A stretch of DNA of 64,000 nucleotides from Primula veris (taxonomy: Eukaryota > Streptophyta > Magnoliopsida > Ericales > Primulaceae): positions 11,167,501 through 11,231,500 of the forward strand of contig OY821745.1 of assembly GCA_963682055.1 (NCBI GenBank), read 5' to 3'. This document shows, in pieces, positions 11,151-22,403 of this stretch (within the stretch, counting starts at the first letter, position 1; every line of letters starts with the position of its first letter). The notes under the pieces were generated by a model. The model was not told where the DNA came from and made no database searches. It saw only the letters and a program-made list of their open reading frames with translations. A program made the translations under genes and the position numbers.

Positions 11151-13427
11151 ATGGTGACCAATGCAGAAGAAACCCATCCCGAGATAGTAGAAACCAATAA
11201 CCAAAACGCGCAAATCAGCCAACAAGACCTCGACAATCTACTCGCCATCCGCGACAGATATGAAGCTATCCAGTCCGGAAACCAACCAACAACCTCCAAT
11301 GTCAACCAAGAACAACCGACCGAACAACCCCAACAGCTTGAAGGGATTGTTGATGAATATCTTTCGTCCTCGGACGACGAACAAGTTTTGCCCGTATTAA
11401 GGCAAGTTTTGCCCGTATTAAGGCATGCACTGAGACGCTTACCAGGATCCCAAGCAGGACCGAGCTCAAAAGTCCCTTTGCCAACAGCCTCGGTTAACTC
11501 CGGTGCTCGTTTACAAACGGACGAAGCTCACCGGTTTGGCATGCCCGCGGATCATGTAGCCGAACAGTTGACCCGACTACCGACTCTTCCACCAAGGATG
11601 ATTACACCACCTACGGTGGAAGTACAACACATTGTTCCGGTAGCCGAGGAAAAGAACTACGCCCAGCTACAAGCTCAGCTGGCAGTATGCATGACGGCTA
11701 TGACAGCAGCCGGCATCATATTGCCAATTACCCAACCTGCCAATACAGACAAAGACCCGCGTCGTGAAGCGGAAGATTCCGCCTACAGGGCCGCCCTAGA
11801 AGCGGCTGGTCGGCGACCCGATACAAGATTGCCCCACCAAGGGGGCAATGTCCCAATGACGATCCCTCCAGTGGTCATCCAACCGAACACTCATACGGAA
11901 CGGCTCCACACGAAGGACGGTAGATATCCCGAACATAGGATCAGGGAAGGATATGGCCCACCGCCACATCAAGGGGGATACCTTCCCCCCTACCAAGTCA
12001 CAGATGACGCGTTCCAACAGGCTTGGAACGTATGCCAAGAAACCCCATGTACCGAGCAGATTACTCGATATCGCAATCCTATGGGGTTCGTCATTCCCGA
12101 GTTCAGGCTCTATGATGGAAGGAGTTGTCCTATTGACCATCTGAGGCACTACAAGACGAAGATGGAGCTGTGGAGTGACGACCATGCACTGATGTGCAAA
12201 TTTTTCAAAAACAGCTTGGGCCAAGAGGCTTCTTCGTGGTATCACAACCTACCACGGGGCTCAATAAGAGACTGGGCAGAGCTGCTAAGAGCGTACTCCA
12301 CCCGATACGCTGCACATCGGAAGAAGAAGGTTAGCATCGAAACCATTCTGAAAATGACGATGACGCCAAATGAAAGGCTCAACGACTACTGCATACGTTT
12401 CATTGACGTAGCAAACCAGATTCCACAGTACGCCAATAATATAGCCATCCAGAACTTTATCAATTCCATCCCTAATGGCTATTGGGCGAGAAGGAAGTTC
12501 ATAGGCAAAAACTTTCCGACCACTGATTCCCTACTAGCCTATTGCACCCACCTCACCGATAAAAACGACGAACTACGTTTCCTCAACCGAACTCTACCAA
12601 GAAGAGAATCGGTCCGAAAGGCACAGCTGGGTCGCAAAAGAGTTAGGAATAACCAGGGGGAAACGTTCCAACCGACCAGAAAGGACAAAGGTCCCGAGGT
12701 CCGTAGCAGGGTAGAGCGACCACGAGAACCCGAGCCCAAACCGCTCCAGATCGCATACCCAACACCGACCAACGAACATAAGCCGCTCCAGCTCACCTAC
12801 CCAATGTCCCCCAAACCGTTTCAACAAGGTTGGCTCCCAGAGAGGGAACACCGAAACACCTACGAACCGGTTGAGCTGCGATACACTTTCAACCTATATG
12901 CTGAAGATATCCTCAAGGATATATGCAGGGAAAGTTGGTATTCCCGACCACCGCCGATCACTTCTCCCCCCAGTATGAGAGACTCCAAGCTCTTCTGCGC
13001 ATATCATGAGGATCACGGCCATCTCACTGAGCACTGCCGTAACTTGCGATGGAAAATGAACCTATGGGGCGATGCGGGATATTTAGCAAAGTTCATCAAA
13101 GGCGCTGGGAATAAAGGCAAGGCAAAACAACTGGCCATCGAGGGAGCCGACAACCGGCAAGGCAAAACAATCAACATCGTTCACATGTCACGACCCAAGA
13201 GCACAGGTGGGGATCGATCACGACAACGGCAATTGGCGCACTTTGGACAAGTAGCCAAGGCATCACAGTCGTCGACTTCTAAACGACAATGCACACCTCG
13301 ACAATATCCGCCCATTTCTTTCTCGGGCCTTGACGAAGAAGGGGTGATTTACTCCCACGGAGACGCCATTAACCTCCGTGTTCAAATCGGTCTTGACACG
13401 GTCAGCAGGGTGCTTATCGACCAATGA
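11151..13427 (+). CDS. gag: Gag polyprotein with start of protease (gypsy), ends at in-frame TGA
   Basis: 758 codons from ATG. Residues 1-310 are a polar, Gln/Pro-rich region with a 21-bp tandem duplication giving QVLPVLR twice (about 11386-11427). Residues about 316-480 are the retrotransposon gag domain (FRLYDGRSCPIDHLRHYK ... LLAYCTHLTDKNDELR). A basic, Pro-rich stretch follows, then a zinc-binding-like CAYHEDHGHLTEHC motif (about 614-627). The last 30 residues enter the aspartic protease and stop at VLIDQ-TGA. The frame continues without shift into pol at 13428, so gag and pol were one reading frame. The TGA replaces the glycine codon expected in the D-x-G active site, so I treat it as an inactivating mutation rather than a programmed stop. 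Its normal role is the virus-like particle shell. Confidence 0.92.
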   Translation: MVTNAEETHPEIVETNNQNAQISQQDLDNLLAIRDRYEAIQSGNQPTTSNVNQEQPTEQPQQLEGIVDEYLSSSDDEQVLPVLRQVLPVLRHALRRLPGSQAGPSSKVPLPTASVNSGARLQTDEAHRFGMPADHVAEQLTRLPTLPPRMITPPTVEVQHIVPVAEEKNYAQLQAQLAVCMTAMTAAGIILPITQPANTDKDPRREAEDSAYRAALEAAGRRPDTRLPHQGGNVPMTIPPVVIQPNTHTERLHTKDGRYPEHRIREGYGPPPHQGGYLPPYQVTDDAFQQAWNVCQETPCTEQITRYRNPMGFVIPEFRLYDGRSCPIDHLRHYKTKMELWSDDHALMCKFFKNSLGQEASSWYHNLPRGSIRDWAELLRAYSTRYAAHRKKKVSIETILKMTMTPNERLNDYCIRFIDVANQIPQYANNIAIQNFINSIPNGYWARRKFIGKNFPTTDSLLAYCTHLTDKNDELRFLNRTLPRRESVRKAQLGRKRVRNNQGETFQPTRKDKGPEVRSRVERPREPEPKPLQIAYPTPTNEHKPLQLTYPMSPKPFQQGWLPEREHRNTYEPVELRYTFNLYAEDILKDICRESWYSRPPPITSPPSMRDSKLFCAYHEDHGHLTEHCRNLRWKMNLWGDAGYLAKFIKGAGNKGKAKQLAIEGADNRQGKTINIVHMSRPKSTGGDRSRQRQLAHFGQVAKASQSSTSKRQCTPRQYPPISFSGLDEEGVIYSHGDAINLRVQIGLDTVSRVLIDQ

Positions 13428-14867
13428 GCCTCTTGTGATATAATGTACAGGGAGCTCTTCGACAAGATGGAACTCAAATTGCAAGATCTACAGCCTACCG
13501 ATGTCACACTGATCGGATTCATCTCCGAAACGACTAAACCGTTGGGTAAGATCGTCCTCAATGTCACAACTGGATCCATGTCTGTTCCCGTGGAGTTCTT
13601 AGTAGTCAACGACAACTCCGGTCACAACGCAATATTGAGCCGACCTTGGTTACATGCCATGAAGGCCATACCCTCGACCTACCACCAAAAAGTCAAATAC
13701 CCAAATGATAGGGGAGAGATCGAGACAGCCAGAGGATGCCAAGAGGATTCAAGGCGCTGTGAGGACATTACCGCGGCCCTTCAAACACATCTGAGCGTTG
13801 TCGAACAACCCACCAGCACAAAGAAGCTGATCAACCACATAGTCAAAACCGAGAGGGTAGTCGAAGAACAAGTAGGAGAGACACTTAGGAAGGTGTATAT
13901 CCCAGATATGGACGAGGAGCACTATTTCCTCCTCGGCGATAACCTTCCAAAACAGGAATCCGAGGAGTTAGAAGCGTTCCTTTTCAGCAACATTGATAAA
14001 TTCGCCTGGAGTCCCAAAGACATGCCGGGCCTAGACCCTAATACGGCATGCCACCACCTAAGTGTTAACGCCGAATACAAGCCGATAGCGCAGAGGAGCA
14101 GAAAAGTGTCCGTACAGCACAGAGCAGTTATAATCGCTGAAGTGCAAAAGCTATTGGAAGCCGGAGCCATAAGGGAGGTCTACTACCCAAAATGGTTGTC
14201 CAACCCGGTCGTCGTCCCAAAGAAGAATGGAAAGGAGAGAGTCTGTATAGACTTCACCAATCTCAACAAAGCTTGCCCGATGGACCACTTTCCCCTTCCA
14301 AGGATCGATCAATTGGTGGATGCAACTGCGGGAGCAGAACGGATGACCTTCCTTGACGCGTACTCAGGATACCATCAGATTCCCCTCGCCCACGAGGATC
14401 AGGAAAAGACATCGTTTATATCGCCTTTAGGAAATTATTGCTATACGGTAATACCGTTCGGCCTACGCAACGCGGGGGCAACATACCAAAGGATGATAAC
14501 AAGGGTATGTCGAGATCATATAGGGAAAACAATGGAGGTATATATTGACGACATGGTCGTCAAGAGCGAAAAGGCCACATCCCACCTCCAAGACCTTAGA
14601 GACGTCTTCCAAACGTTGGGCGAGCACAAACTAAAGCTCAACGCAAGCAAGTGTGCGTTCGGCATCAGCAAAGGGAAATTTTTGGGGCATATGGTTAGCC
14701 GACGAGGAATAGAGGCTAATCCCGATCAAATCGCAGCTCTACGGAACCTAGCAGCACCCAAAAATAAGAAGCAGGTACAAGAGCTCACGGGAATGATGGC
14801 CGCGTTGAGCAGGTTCATCAGCCGATCTGCATACAAGGGACGGCCGTTTTCGAGCAGTGCGAGCTAA
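13428..14867 (+). pseudogene. pol: Protease and reverse transcriptase part of gypsy pol, truncated by a deletion
   Basis: Same frame as gag, after the TGA. The remainder of the protease (A-S-C-D-I-M-Y ... NAILSRPWLH) is followed by a linker and the RT domain: PVVVPKKNGKERVCIDFTNL, LPRIDQLVD, FLDAYSGYHQI and the catalytic YIDD at 14541-14552. After GMMAALSRFISRSAYKGRPF (about 14842) normal sequence breaks off. The frame runs into a stop at 14867 because a deletion joins this point to the end of RNase H in another frame. The missing part (RT connection and catalytic RNase H) would be about 1 kb in relatives. Reverse transcription by this copy is therefore not expected. Confidence 0.9.
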
Positions 14868-16279
14868 TAAAAATCAACCGCACTGAAAATGCACATGCCG
14901 ATGCCTTGGCCACCCTAGCCTCGACATTAACATTAACTGACACTCGGTCGATCACAGTGGAACTACTGCCGACCCCGAGCATAACCAAAAGAATAGACCG
15001 AGTAACATCAGTACAATATGAACTAGGTTGGATGGACCACATGATTCACTACCTGCAGAGCGGAACCCTCCCGGCAGATAAGATAAAAGCATTGAAAATT
15101 ACGAGAAAGGCTCCTCGTTTCTGGCTGTCCGACGACGATAAACTGTACAAATCCAGTTATCGAGGACCCCATCTTCTGTGTGTCCGGTCCGAAATGCAGC
15201 TACCGATATTGGAGGAAATCCACGAAGGATCCTGCGGTGCACACATCAAAGGGCGGTCCCTTGCCAACAAGGCAATCACCCAAGGATATTGGTGGCCCTA
15301 TATCAAGCGAGACGCCGATTTATACGTCCAACGTTGTGACAAGTGCCAACGATTCGCCAAGATACCACGGCTCCCATCATCTATGATGATCCCGGTCACG
15401 GCACCATGGCCATTCGCTCAATGGGCAATTGATATAGTCGGGAAGCTTCCCAAAGCGCCCGGCAGCGTCGAGTATCTGATTGTGGCAACGGACTACTTCA
15501 CCAAATGGGTTGAGGCTAAACCTCTCCGAGAAATTAAAGCCAGTAATGTCAAACAGTTCATCTGGGAGCACATCATCACAAGGTTCGGTATACCATACGC
15601 CATCGTCGCAGACAACGGCACCCAGTTCAAGGAAGCCAATCTGCAGCTTTGGTACGAAGAACTCGGTATCCGAAAATTCTATTCGACGCCAACTTACCCA
15701 CAGGGTAACGGCCAGGCAGAGGTATCAAACCGAACCGTACTAGACGGCATCAAGACAACCCTTGAACAAGCAAAGGGGAGATGGCCCGAGCGGCTACTTA
15801 ACGTTTTATGGTCGTGCCGAATTACACCGAAGACGGGCACCAAAGAAACCCCGTTCAGTTTATCTTATGGCGTCGAGGCCGTCATACCGACTGAAATCGG
15901 GCTACCAACACTACGAACAACTTTAGTCGAACAAGGAAACAATGAACAAAGAATGAGAGAGGAACTCGACATGCTAGACGAGAAACGAGAGATAGCAGCT
16001 CTTACGCTAGCTAAGTATCAACAAGGCGTTAAGCAAACGTATGACAAGAGGGTGAAAGGGACCAAGGAGTTTACGGTCGGAGAACTGGTGCTACGACGTG
16101 TAACGGTCTATACCCGAAACGAAACACATGGCAAATTGAGCCCCACCTGGGAAGGACCATACGAGATCGTTAAGAGAACAAGCCCAGTTACCTACAAACT
16201 CAAAAGCGTCCTGTTCGACAAAAGCCGAGGAGAAAAGAATTCTTGGAACGTAGCTAACCTAAAGAAGTACTACGTATAG
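14849..16279 (+). pseudogene. pol: RNase H tail and integrase of gypsy pol
   Basis: The last RNase H residues (FEQCELIKINRTENAHADAL, 14849-14908) lie in a frame different from RT. An intact integrase follows: zinc-binding IHEG..GAH...CDKCQ, catalytic core with D in WAIDIVGKL, D in VADNGTQF and E in GNGQAEVSNRT, and a C-terminal GPYEIV module. No chromodomain is seen. The frame is open to the stop at 16279. The integrase itself looks undamaged but has lost its connection to gag-pol, so it could be translated only from an internal start. It normally inserts the DNA copy into the host chromosome. Confidence 0.9.
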
Positions 16280-16466
16280 GCTGTCTTACAAATACAGGTG
16301 CTACCTTACCCCTCCTGTTTAATGACATTATCTTGTATATTGAATAAATAAAATACAAGTGCTCGTATCTTTCAGCTTAATGGCATTATCTTTCATCTTT
16401 TGAATGAATAAAATATCTTGTTATGCTGTCTAACGAGTGCAGCTGAAATTCCCGAACGGCAAAAGT
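16280..16466 (+). other. Post-pol spacer with a short imperfect duplication
   Basis: Two related segments containing ATTATCTT and GAATAAATAAAATA / GAATGAATAAAATA lie between the integrase stop and the minisatellite. No gene. Confidence 0.4.
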
Positions 16467-17145
16467 GCCTAGGAATACTATGAAATTCCCAACATGGCGT
16501 ATTTTCAAAGGAACGCCTAGGAATAGTATGAAATTCCCAACATGGCGTGTTTTCAAAGGAACGCCTAGGAATAGTATGAAATTCCCAACATGGCGTGTTT
16601 TCAAAGGAGCGCCTAGAAATACTGTGAAATTCCCAACATGGCCAAGCGCCTAGGAATACTGTGAAATTCCCAACATGGCAGCGCCTAGGAATATTGTCAA
16701 ATTCTCAACATGGCCAAGCGCCTAGGAATACTGTGAAATTCCCAACATGGCCGAGCGCCTAGGAATACTGTGAAATTCTCAACATGGCCGAGCGCCTAGA
16801 AATACTGTGAAATTCCCAACATGGCCAAGCGCTTAGGAATACTGTGAAATTCCCAACATGGCCGAGCGCCTAGGAATACTGTGAAATTCCCAACATGGCC
16901 GAGCGCCTAGGAATACTGTGAAATTTCCAACATAGCCGAGCGCCTAGGAATACTGTGAAATTCCCAACATGGCCGAGCGCCTAGGAATACTGTGAAATTC
17001 CCAACATGGTCAAGCGCTTAGGAATACTGTGAAATTCCCAACATGGCCAAGCGCCTAGGAATACTGTGAAATTCCCAACATGGCCAAGTGCCTAGGAATA
17101 CTGTGAAATTCCCAACATGGCATGTCTAAAAGAATGCCTAGGAAT
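16467..17145. repeat. Minisatellite in the gypsy 3' region, 37-bp and 48-bp monomers, about 17 copies
   Basis: The core of each unit is CCTAGGAATACTGTGAAATT plus CCCAACATGG. The first three units are 48 bp and carry GTGTTTTCAAAGGAACG before the next core. Most later units are 37 bp with GCCGAGCG or GCCAAGCG instead. The last unit again has a longer spacer (ATGTCTAAAAGAATG). The longer form is probably ancestral and an internal deletion produced the form that then amplified. Tandem repeats at this position are known in Tat/Ogre elements and have been proposed as seeds of satellite DNA. Confidence 0.93.
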
Positions 17146-17561
17146 ACTCAAATATATGCAGGTACATATTGATCCAATGAGCAGGGATGACAAGTAATAC
17201 AGAGAGAATAAGAACAATTCTGGCCCATATTATGGAGACGATATATTAACATATGGCGAAAAACAATGAAAAGAAAGGAAAAAAGCAGATGCAAATAGAC
17301 CACATTACAGAGGCGACACAATATCAAACGAAGAAAACAGCAAAGGAAAACCAATCTAAACAATGAAATATCAACAAGAGGCATATCCAATACACGAATA
17401 ACGAAATAACGAAGAAATCAGCAAAGGAAAATCAATCCAATCAACGAAATATCAGTACGACAATGGGAAGATCAGAACACAAAAAAAAAATAATAAAAAA
17501 AATATAGTCCTCGCCCGCATTACGGAGGCAACGAGATATCACCAACAATGAAGAAACGGAT
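17146..17561. other. A-rich spacer between minisatellite and antisense genes
   Basis: It contains repeated short motifs such as AACGAAATA and CATTACGGAGGC/CATTACAGAGGC. No convincing gene. It would form the 3' flank of the antisense transcripts. Confidence 0.4.
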
Positions 17562-18197
17562 TTAAGAACTACTGCTACAGGAGGAACACGACGGTAACTG
17601 ACCGAGTTCAACCTCTTCGTCATCCGTCGTCGTGTCCCTATCCGTCTTCTCGCCATCAAACCGTTCCTCAGAGATGAGTGCGTCGAAATTGGTCGTATGT
17701 GCATCAACGCAGGTCAGCGTCTTAAGCCGCGCTGCGAACTCGGCTCCTTTAGCAATCTCGTGAGCATCCGAGGCCGCTTTGCGGCGGGCATCATCGAAGG
17801 GAAGGTTACGAGCTTCGATCCAATCCGCAGAAGCATCATATCTGGATCGAGACAGCTGAAAATACTTAACCAACATATTGGCTTGGGTTACCAACGACTA
17901 TAATTTGCCGAAGTATTTTTCCTTCACACGCCAATATCGGTCCAAACGACGCCCCTGAACATCAACAACATGCTCAGTACGGCGAACATATTCTCGAAAA
18001 GAGGCCGCCTGAGTTTTCAGCTTGGCCCGAAGTGGAGCACATTGGTCGATCAACTTGACGTTTTTGCCCATCAAAACGATGTAAGGCCACTTGGCAGTCA
18101 CCTCACTAGCCGCAACAGATGAGACCTCGTCCCGGGCAGCACCAGTAGGTCCTAACCCCGGGCTAACTAGGCATGGAGAACCAGCCTGGTGCGACAT
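17562..18197 (-). pseudogene. Antisense gene 6 of the gypsy element: helical protein of about 211 codons with one in-frame TAG
   Basis: ATG at 18197 (MSHQAGSPCLVSPGLG). The sequence stays in one frame to the stop at 17562, interrupted only by a TAG after KYFGKL (about 17895-17897). It is rich in Ala, Arg, Glu and Lys, predicted largely helical, with an acidic then Ser/Cys tail (DDEEVELG...SSSS). A TATAAAAATA motif lies about 95-105 bases upstream of the ATG. A T-rich tract ending in TATAG at about 18211 could also serve as a 3' splice site joining it to the gene upstream. No known domain recognised. Confidence 0.55.
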
Positions 18198-18290
18198 AGT
18201 AGCGTGTGCCTATAAAAAAAAAACGGGGAAGAAGGAGACGAGATTAATATTCAACCGCAAGAAATGAAAAGACGAAAAGAGAAAAACGAA

Positions 18291-18300
18291 TATTTTTATA
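18291..18300 (-). promoter_or_regulatory. TATA box upstream of antisense gene 6
   Basis: On the minus strand TATAAAAATA lies 94-103 bases before the ATG at 18197 and just after the stop of antisense gene 5. Confidence 0.45.
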
Positions 18301-18339
18301 CAAGTTACAAATTAAATGACAAAACAAGCTACTCAGTCA

Positions 18340-21300
18340 TTAATCCGATAACCCGTCAACAGACACTGAGGTCTCAACGACGTCAGCAAAATGAATATCT
18401 CGAAGAGAAACAATTTGCGTCCCCAAACGCTCACGAACGACCGCATCGACTCGGTTCAAGGCAGCCGTGGTCTCAGTTACCCCGGCCATTGCATCAACTA
18501 TGCGTTCTGCCCGGGCCACACCACTCATCCCTTTTACATGCTCCAGCACCTCTAAAGCGCGAACTCGGGCCCAATACGCTTTGGCAAAGGATAGCAGCAG
18601 GTCCGCATCCTCGAAAACGGCCCCTAGGACCAAGTTCAAGCTCGTCACACGGCCTCGGGCTTCATCACGAGAACGCCGAAGTGCACCAAGAAGTTCCTTC
18701 GCTTTACCCTTGTTTGCCATATAATATGCGGTCTTTTTGCTGAGTTTCTCTCCCAAGTCACGTAACCGAATAGACAAATTTGCAATATGAACATTCAGAT
18801 CCTCGACTTTATGACGAGCAGAATTCAGTTCAGCAGTTAGGGCAGCCTTAGATCTTTCAAGATCATCTATAACGTCACCTACACTACGACTAGGCGAGGT
18901 CCAGACCACCATGGCAAGAGGATTATTAGGTACCTGACAATATTTTGTTTTCACATCCTTCAAAAGATGACAACCCTCAAACAGGAAAATTAACCCGGGA
19001 AAGCCCAACAGAAAGAAAACGCAGCACTTATATTACCACTTCCCCAAAAGAATACGTTTCTAGATACAAAAGAGACCCACAATTCGGATACCAAAAGACC
19101 ACACAAAAAAAAAAAAAAATTATAAAACAAACAAAATTTATATTGCCAGAAAAATGGTCAAGGTTCCACCTGAGGAGATGCGGGTGGGGGAGCAACAGTA
19201 GCATCAGGTCGAGGTGTGGACGGGGCCGACATAGAATGAGGACGGAGCGCTGTCGAAATTGTCTGCCCTGGTAGCCGGGGAAGCTCCTCTTCACAAAGAT
19301 TCGCCCAGTCTACGGGTTTTGGCGGTGCACCATGAGGACAGGGATACACCAACTCCGATCACGCCCGATCCGACAAAGGAACCTTCGCGAAATTGAGCGC
19401 CCGCATATGAGCACAATAGACGGAGAAATTGGCCATCATTGCCAACCTTGTCCGCTCCTCCGCGTGTGCCGCTTTCAGAGCGGCCACCTCAGCCTTTTCG
19501 GCTTCCACGTCCTCCGCCAGGAGCAAGTTCTCCGCCTCTACTTGGTCGTACTTATCGACCATGCTCTCTTTTTCAGCCTTCAACTTACCGACATCCTCGG
19601 TCATATGCAGAAAATCCACCGACAGCTTGTCATAATTCTCGCCCAGGGTTTTATTCTCGGCGAACAGTTTCTCTTTCTCGGCCTCAAAAGCCGCAAGCAT
19701 GTCCTTTATCTTCCGATCGTTCTCTTCGACCATTTTCTCTTTCTCAGCCCCTAGCGCTGCCATCCGATCCCTTAACACCACGGTACCCAAGACAACCTGT
19801 ACTTTAAAAACTTCAGATTCCAACCAAAATGCGAGCATCATGGCATATATAACAAAATACTCGCCAAACGTACCCGCAGCGCATCAGCGTTGGCCTGCTC
19901 TATAACCGACATGGTAGGTCGAACATCTATTTTTTCTGCATCCTTGAAAGCAAGGGGCTTTAGAGCGGCATACCCCATCTTCAAGGCTCGGGGTTGCTCC
20001 AACAGCTCACCCCCACATCGGTCAATGTAACGGGTCATTGCAACCCCATCCACCGACACCTTTTCAGGTCCCTCGGGAACCTCATCCTCCCCACCACTCC
20101 CAACACCCACGGCAGTCTCTTCGCCGGCTTCCAACTCCACTTCTTCCCTCACCTCCTTATCTGAAGGAACAGTCTCAGGGGCCCTATGCTCGCTTACATC
20201 CTCAGTACGGATGGGCGAGGTAACAGGCGGATCCTTCGTATCCTCGGCACGAACAGGCGAGATGACAGGAAGGATCATCGTATCCACGCCCATATTCACC
20301 AGGCGGTTGATATGACCGAATAGGTTATCGATCGACCCCTGAAACACAATAATAGCCATCGACCGGGCAAGAGCAAGGGTAACAAATGGAGAAGTCAGTC
20401 GCTGAAACAAGATAACTAATAAAGCAAAGGACTAGAGAACTAAACGACAACAATCAAAACACAAGAGAATCAATATACATATACACATACATCGCCAGGC
20501 GTAGAGGCATCCTCAGTGGTATCCCCTTGTGAAGCAGCAAACACCCCCTCGCCCATGCCAACATTAACAACCTCCTCGGTGACCGATGTATCAGTTCCCC
20601 TAGCCCTCTTCGTTGTTCCAACGACAGGGTCAGATCCACGACGCTTAGAACGAACGGGCTTTTTCCCAAGCCGAGCAGCACTTCGAGCCCGGACCACTTT
20701 CAAGAATTCCTCCTCGGGCTCTTTGGGGATCTCGGGCGCAGGATTCCCCTTGGTCACCGGCCCCACAGGGAGGGTACCCGAGCAGCATGGAAGCAGTACG
20801 GCTCGCAGGATCCGGCGTCGGTCCAGGCCCCCACCATTTCCAAAGAGCTAACAGAGCCTCTACATTGGGAGTGCCGAGGTCTGGCATAGTGGGAGCATTG
20901 GTAGCCGGTCCAGGAATCTGGTGTCCCGCACAACCCCATTCACCGGAAGCAATAACGATACCAAGATTGTGCTCTTTGTTGGTATCCGGCAAACCGGTAA
21001 CGAGCCGGCAAAAGGCACGCATGGTCTTCAAATACGAGCTGCGATGCTCAAAGCTCAAACTATAGACTCCGAAGACGTCCTTCAGTTCAATAGGTATTCC
21101 GGAAAACTCCGATAACCTTTGGATACCATTCAGAGTACGGTAACCATTTAGGGCCAGTTGGGCCGGAGCAATCCGGACGGCCTCAAAGAACGACGCCACC
21201 CAGCTAGTAAAAGGAAGCCGAAGACCCCCAGTAAAGAATGCCGAAGAACGTACAGCAACTTCTCCGACAGGAACAAATCCCATCACCTCCTCGTCAGAAA

Positions 21301-21415
21301 CAGGCAGCCTAATGTGTATGTTATCCGGTATTCCGGCGAGCCTCTTAAAGTCCTCTTCCACAAATGTGCCCACTTGGGCCAGACTTTGGGACAAAATTTC
21401 CTGTCCAAACGTCAT
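18340..21415 (-). pseudogene. Antisense gene 5 of the gypsy element: spliced gene with PF04195-like domain and long coiled coils
   Basis: Proposed coding exons on the minus strand: 21415-20491, 20401-19874, 19796-19170 and 18933-18340. All introns have GT-AG borders (GTATGT, GTACGT, GTGGAA donors) and preserve frame. Exon 1 carries the putative gypsy-type transposon domain: GGLRLPFTSWVASFFEAVRI, APAQLALNGYRTLNGIQRL, YSLSFEHRSS. A Pro/basic linker follows (GKKPVRSKRRG), then an acidic exon 2. Exons 3 and 4 are strong coiled coils (AALGAEKEKMVEENDRKIKD; VIDDLERSKAALTAELNSAR). If exon 3 is not spliced, the protein ends at 19158 (SPQVEP). Damage: an extra G near 20778 shifts frame, and a TGA interrupts exon 3 at 19359-19361. 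A 5' UTR intron is likely (donor GTAAGTG at 21680). Function unknown; genes of this type are known as antisense ORFs of Tat-lineage elements. Confidence 0.7.
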
Positions 21416-22403
21416 CAAAACTCCATCAATATACTAACCAAATACCCAAACCAAAACAACATTACCATAACGAGAGCCACCACCCCCCACTCAAATTAAC
21501 CAGAAACCCTACGTTTTACTACCATCCCAATCAACACAAATCCAATACATAAGAACCATCAGACATATATAGACAACCTAGACCATATACCAACGCCACA
21601 TCTATGACCACAACGACAAATCAAATACAAACCCTAAAAACAAAAATAATAATAATAATGAATAAAGGAAAAACACTTACAGTTATCATTATGAGCAAGC
21701 AAGCGATAACAGCAGCAAGTCTATCGACAATACAACAAAACCCTAAATCGAGCGGCGGAATGATTTTCCTTTTTGGCGGGAAGAATATACTTTAGAGAGA
21801 GAGACAGATATTTTCTTCAGCAAATTGTGTGATAAAAACAAAAGGGATTACTTGGCACAGTAAAAGGGAGTGGAGCCACTAAAAGAATAAAATAATAACC
21901 GTCCTTTCGTGTGACAGAGGTTTACCTCTTTTTGCAACCATACAAAAGTCCACAACCGCTGCTATTTTTACAGATAAACGCTCCAGATTTTACCACGTCA
22001 GTGTATCCCACTACCCAAGGCAGTTCACATCATTACACCTAAATAAACGGCCAGTGGACCCTACCACTAAAAGCTTCCAGCATACGCTACTGCTATTATC
22101 ACACCGAGGATGGCCCCCGATTAAGGTGGACGACCAACCTTCTCTTCAACAAATGGCACACCGAACAAGATGGACGGAGACCGTTCTTCGCTCAACGGCA
22201 TTTAAGCCTCAAGCCGAATAACGCTCTCCGGGGGGATAAACGTGCATATTGCTCGGTGTCCAATATTGTGTAACGACGAATGATATCAACATAAAAGCAA
22301 AGCGAACACAAGAAATAAAGTAAGATAGACAGAATCAAGTGCAAGACAAGTATTATTCATCCACAAAGGGGGAAACACAAACAATACAACCGAAAAGAAA
22401 ATT
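21416..22403 (-). promoter_or_regulatory. Promoter and 5' UTR region of antisense gene 5
   Basis: No protein-coding segment. On the minus strand there is a CT-rich leader (about 21795-21810), a short exon ending at a GTAAGTG donor (21680) and candidate acceptors before the ATG at 21415. The 21.8-22.4 kb part looks like a non-transcribed upstream region; no clear TATA box. Confidence 0.4.

Noticed and set aside
11796..12245. 149-codon frame antisense to gag
   Set aside because: Shadow of the conserved gag reading frame; unlike the 3' antisense genes it has no own promoter or separate sequence.
12539..12851. Two 85-codon minus-strand frames within gag
   Set aside because: Opposite-strand shadows caused by the codon pattern of gag.
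16467..17145. CRISPR-like regular spacing
   Set aside because: Repeats are directly adjoining with similar spacers, in a plant retrotransposon; this is a minisatellite.
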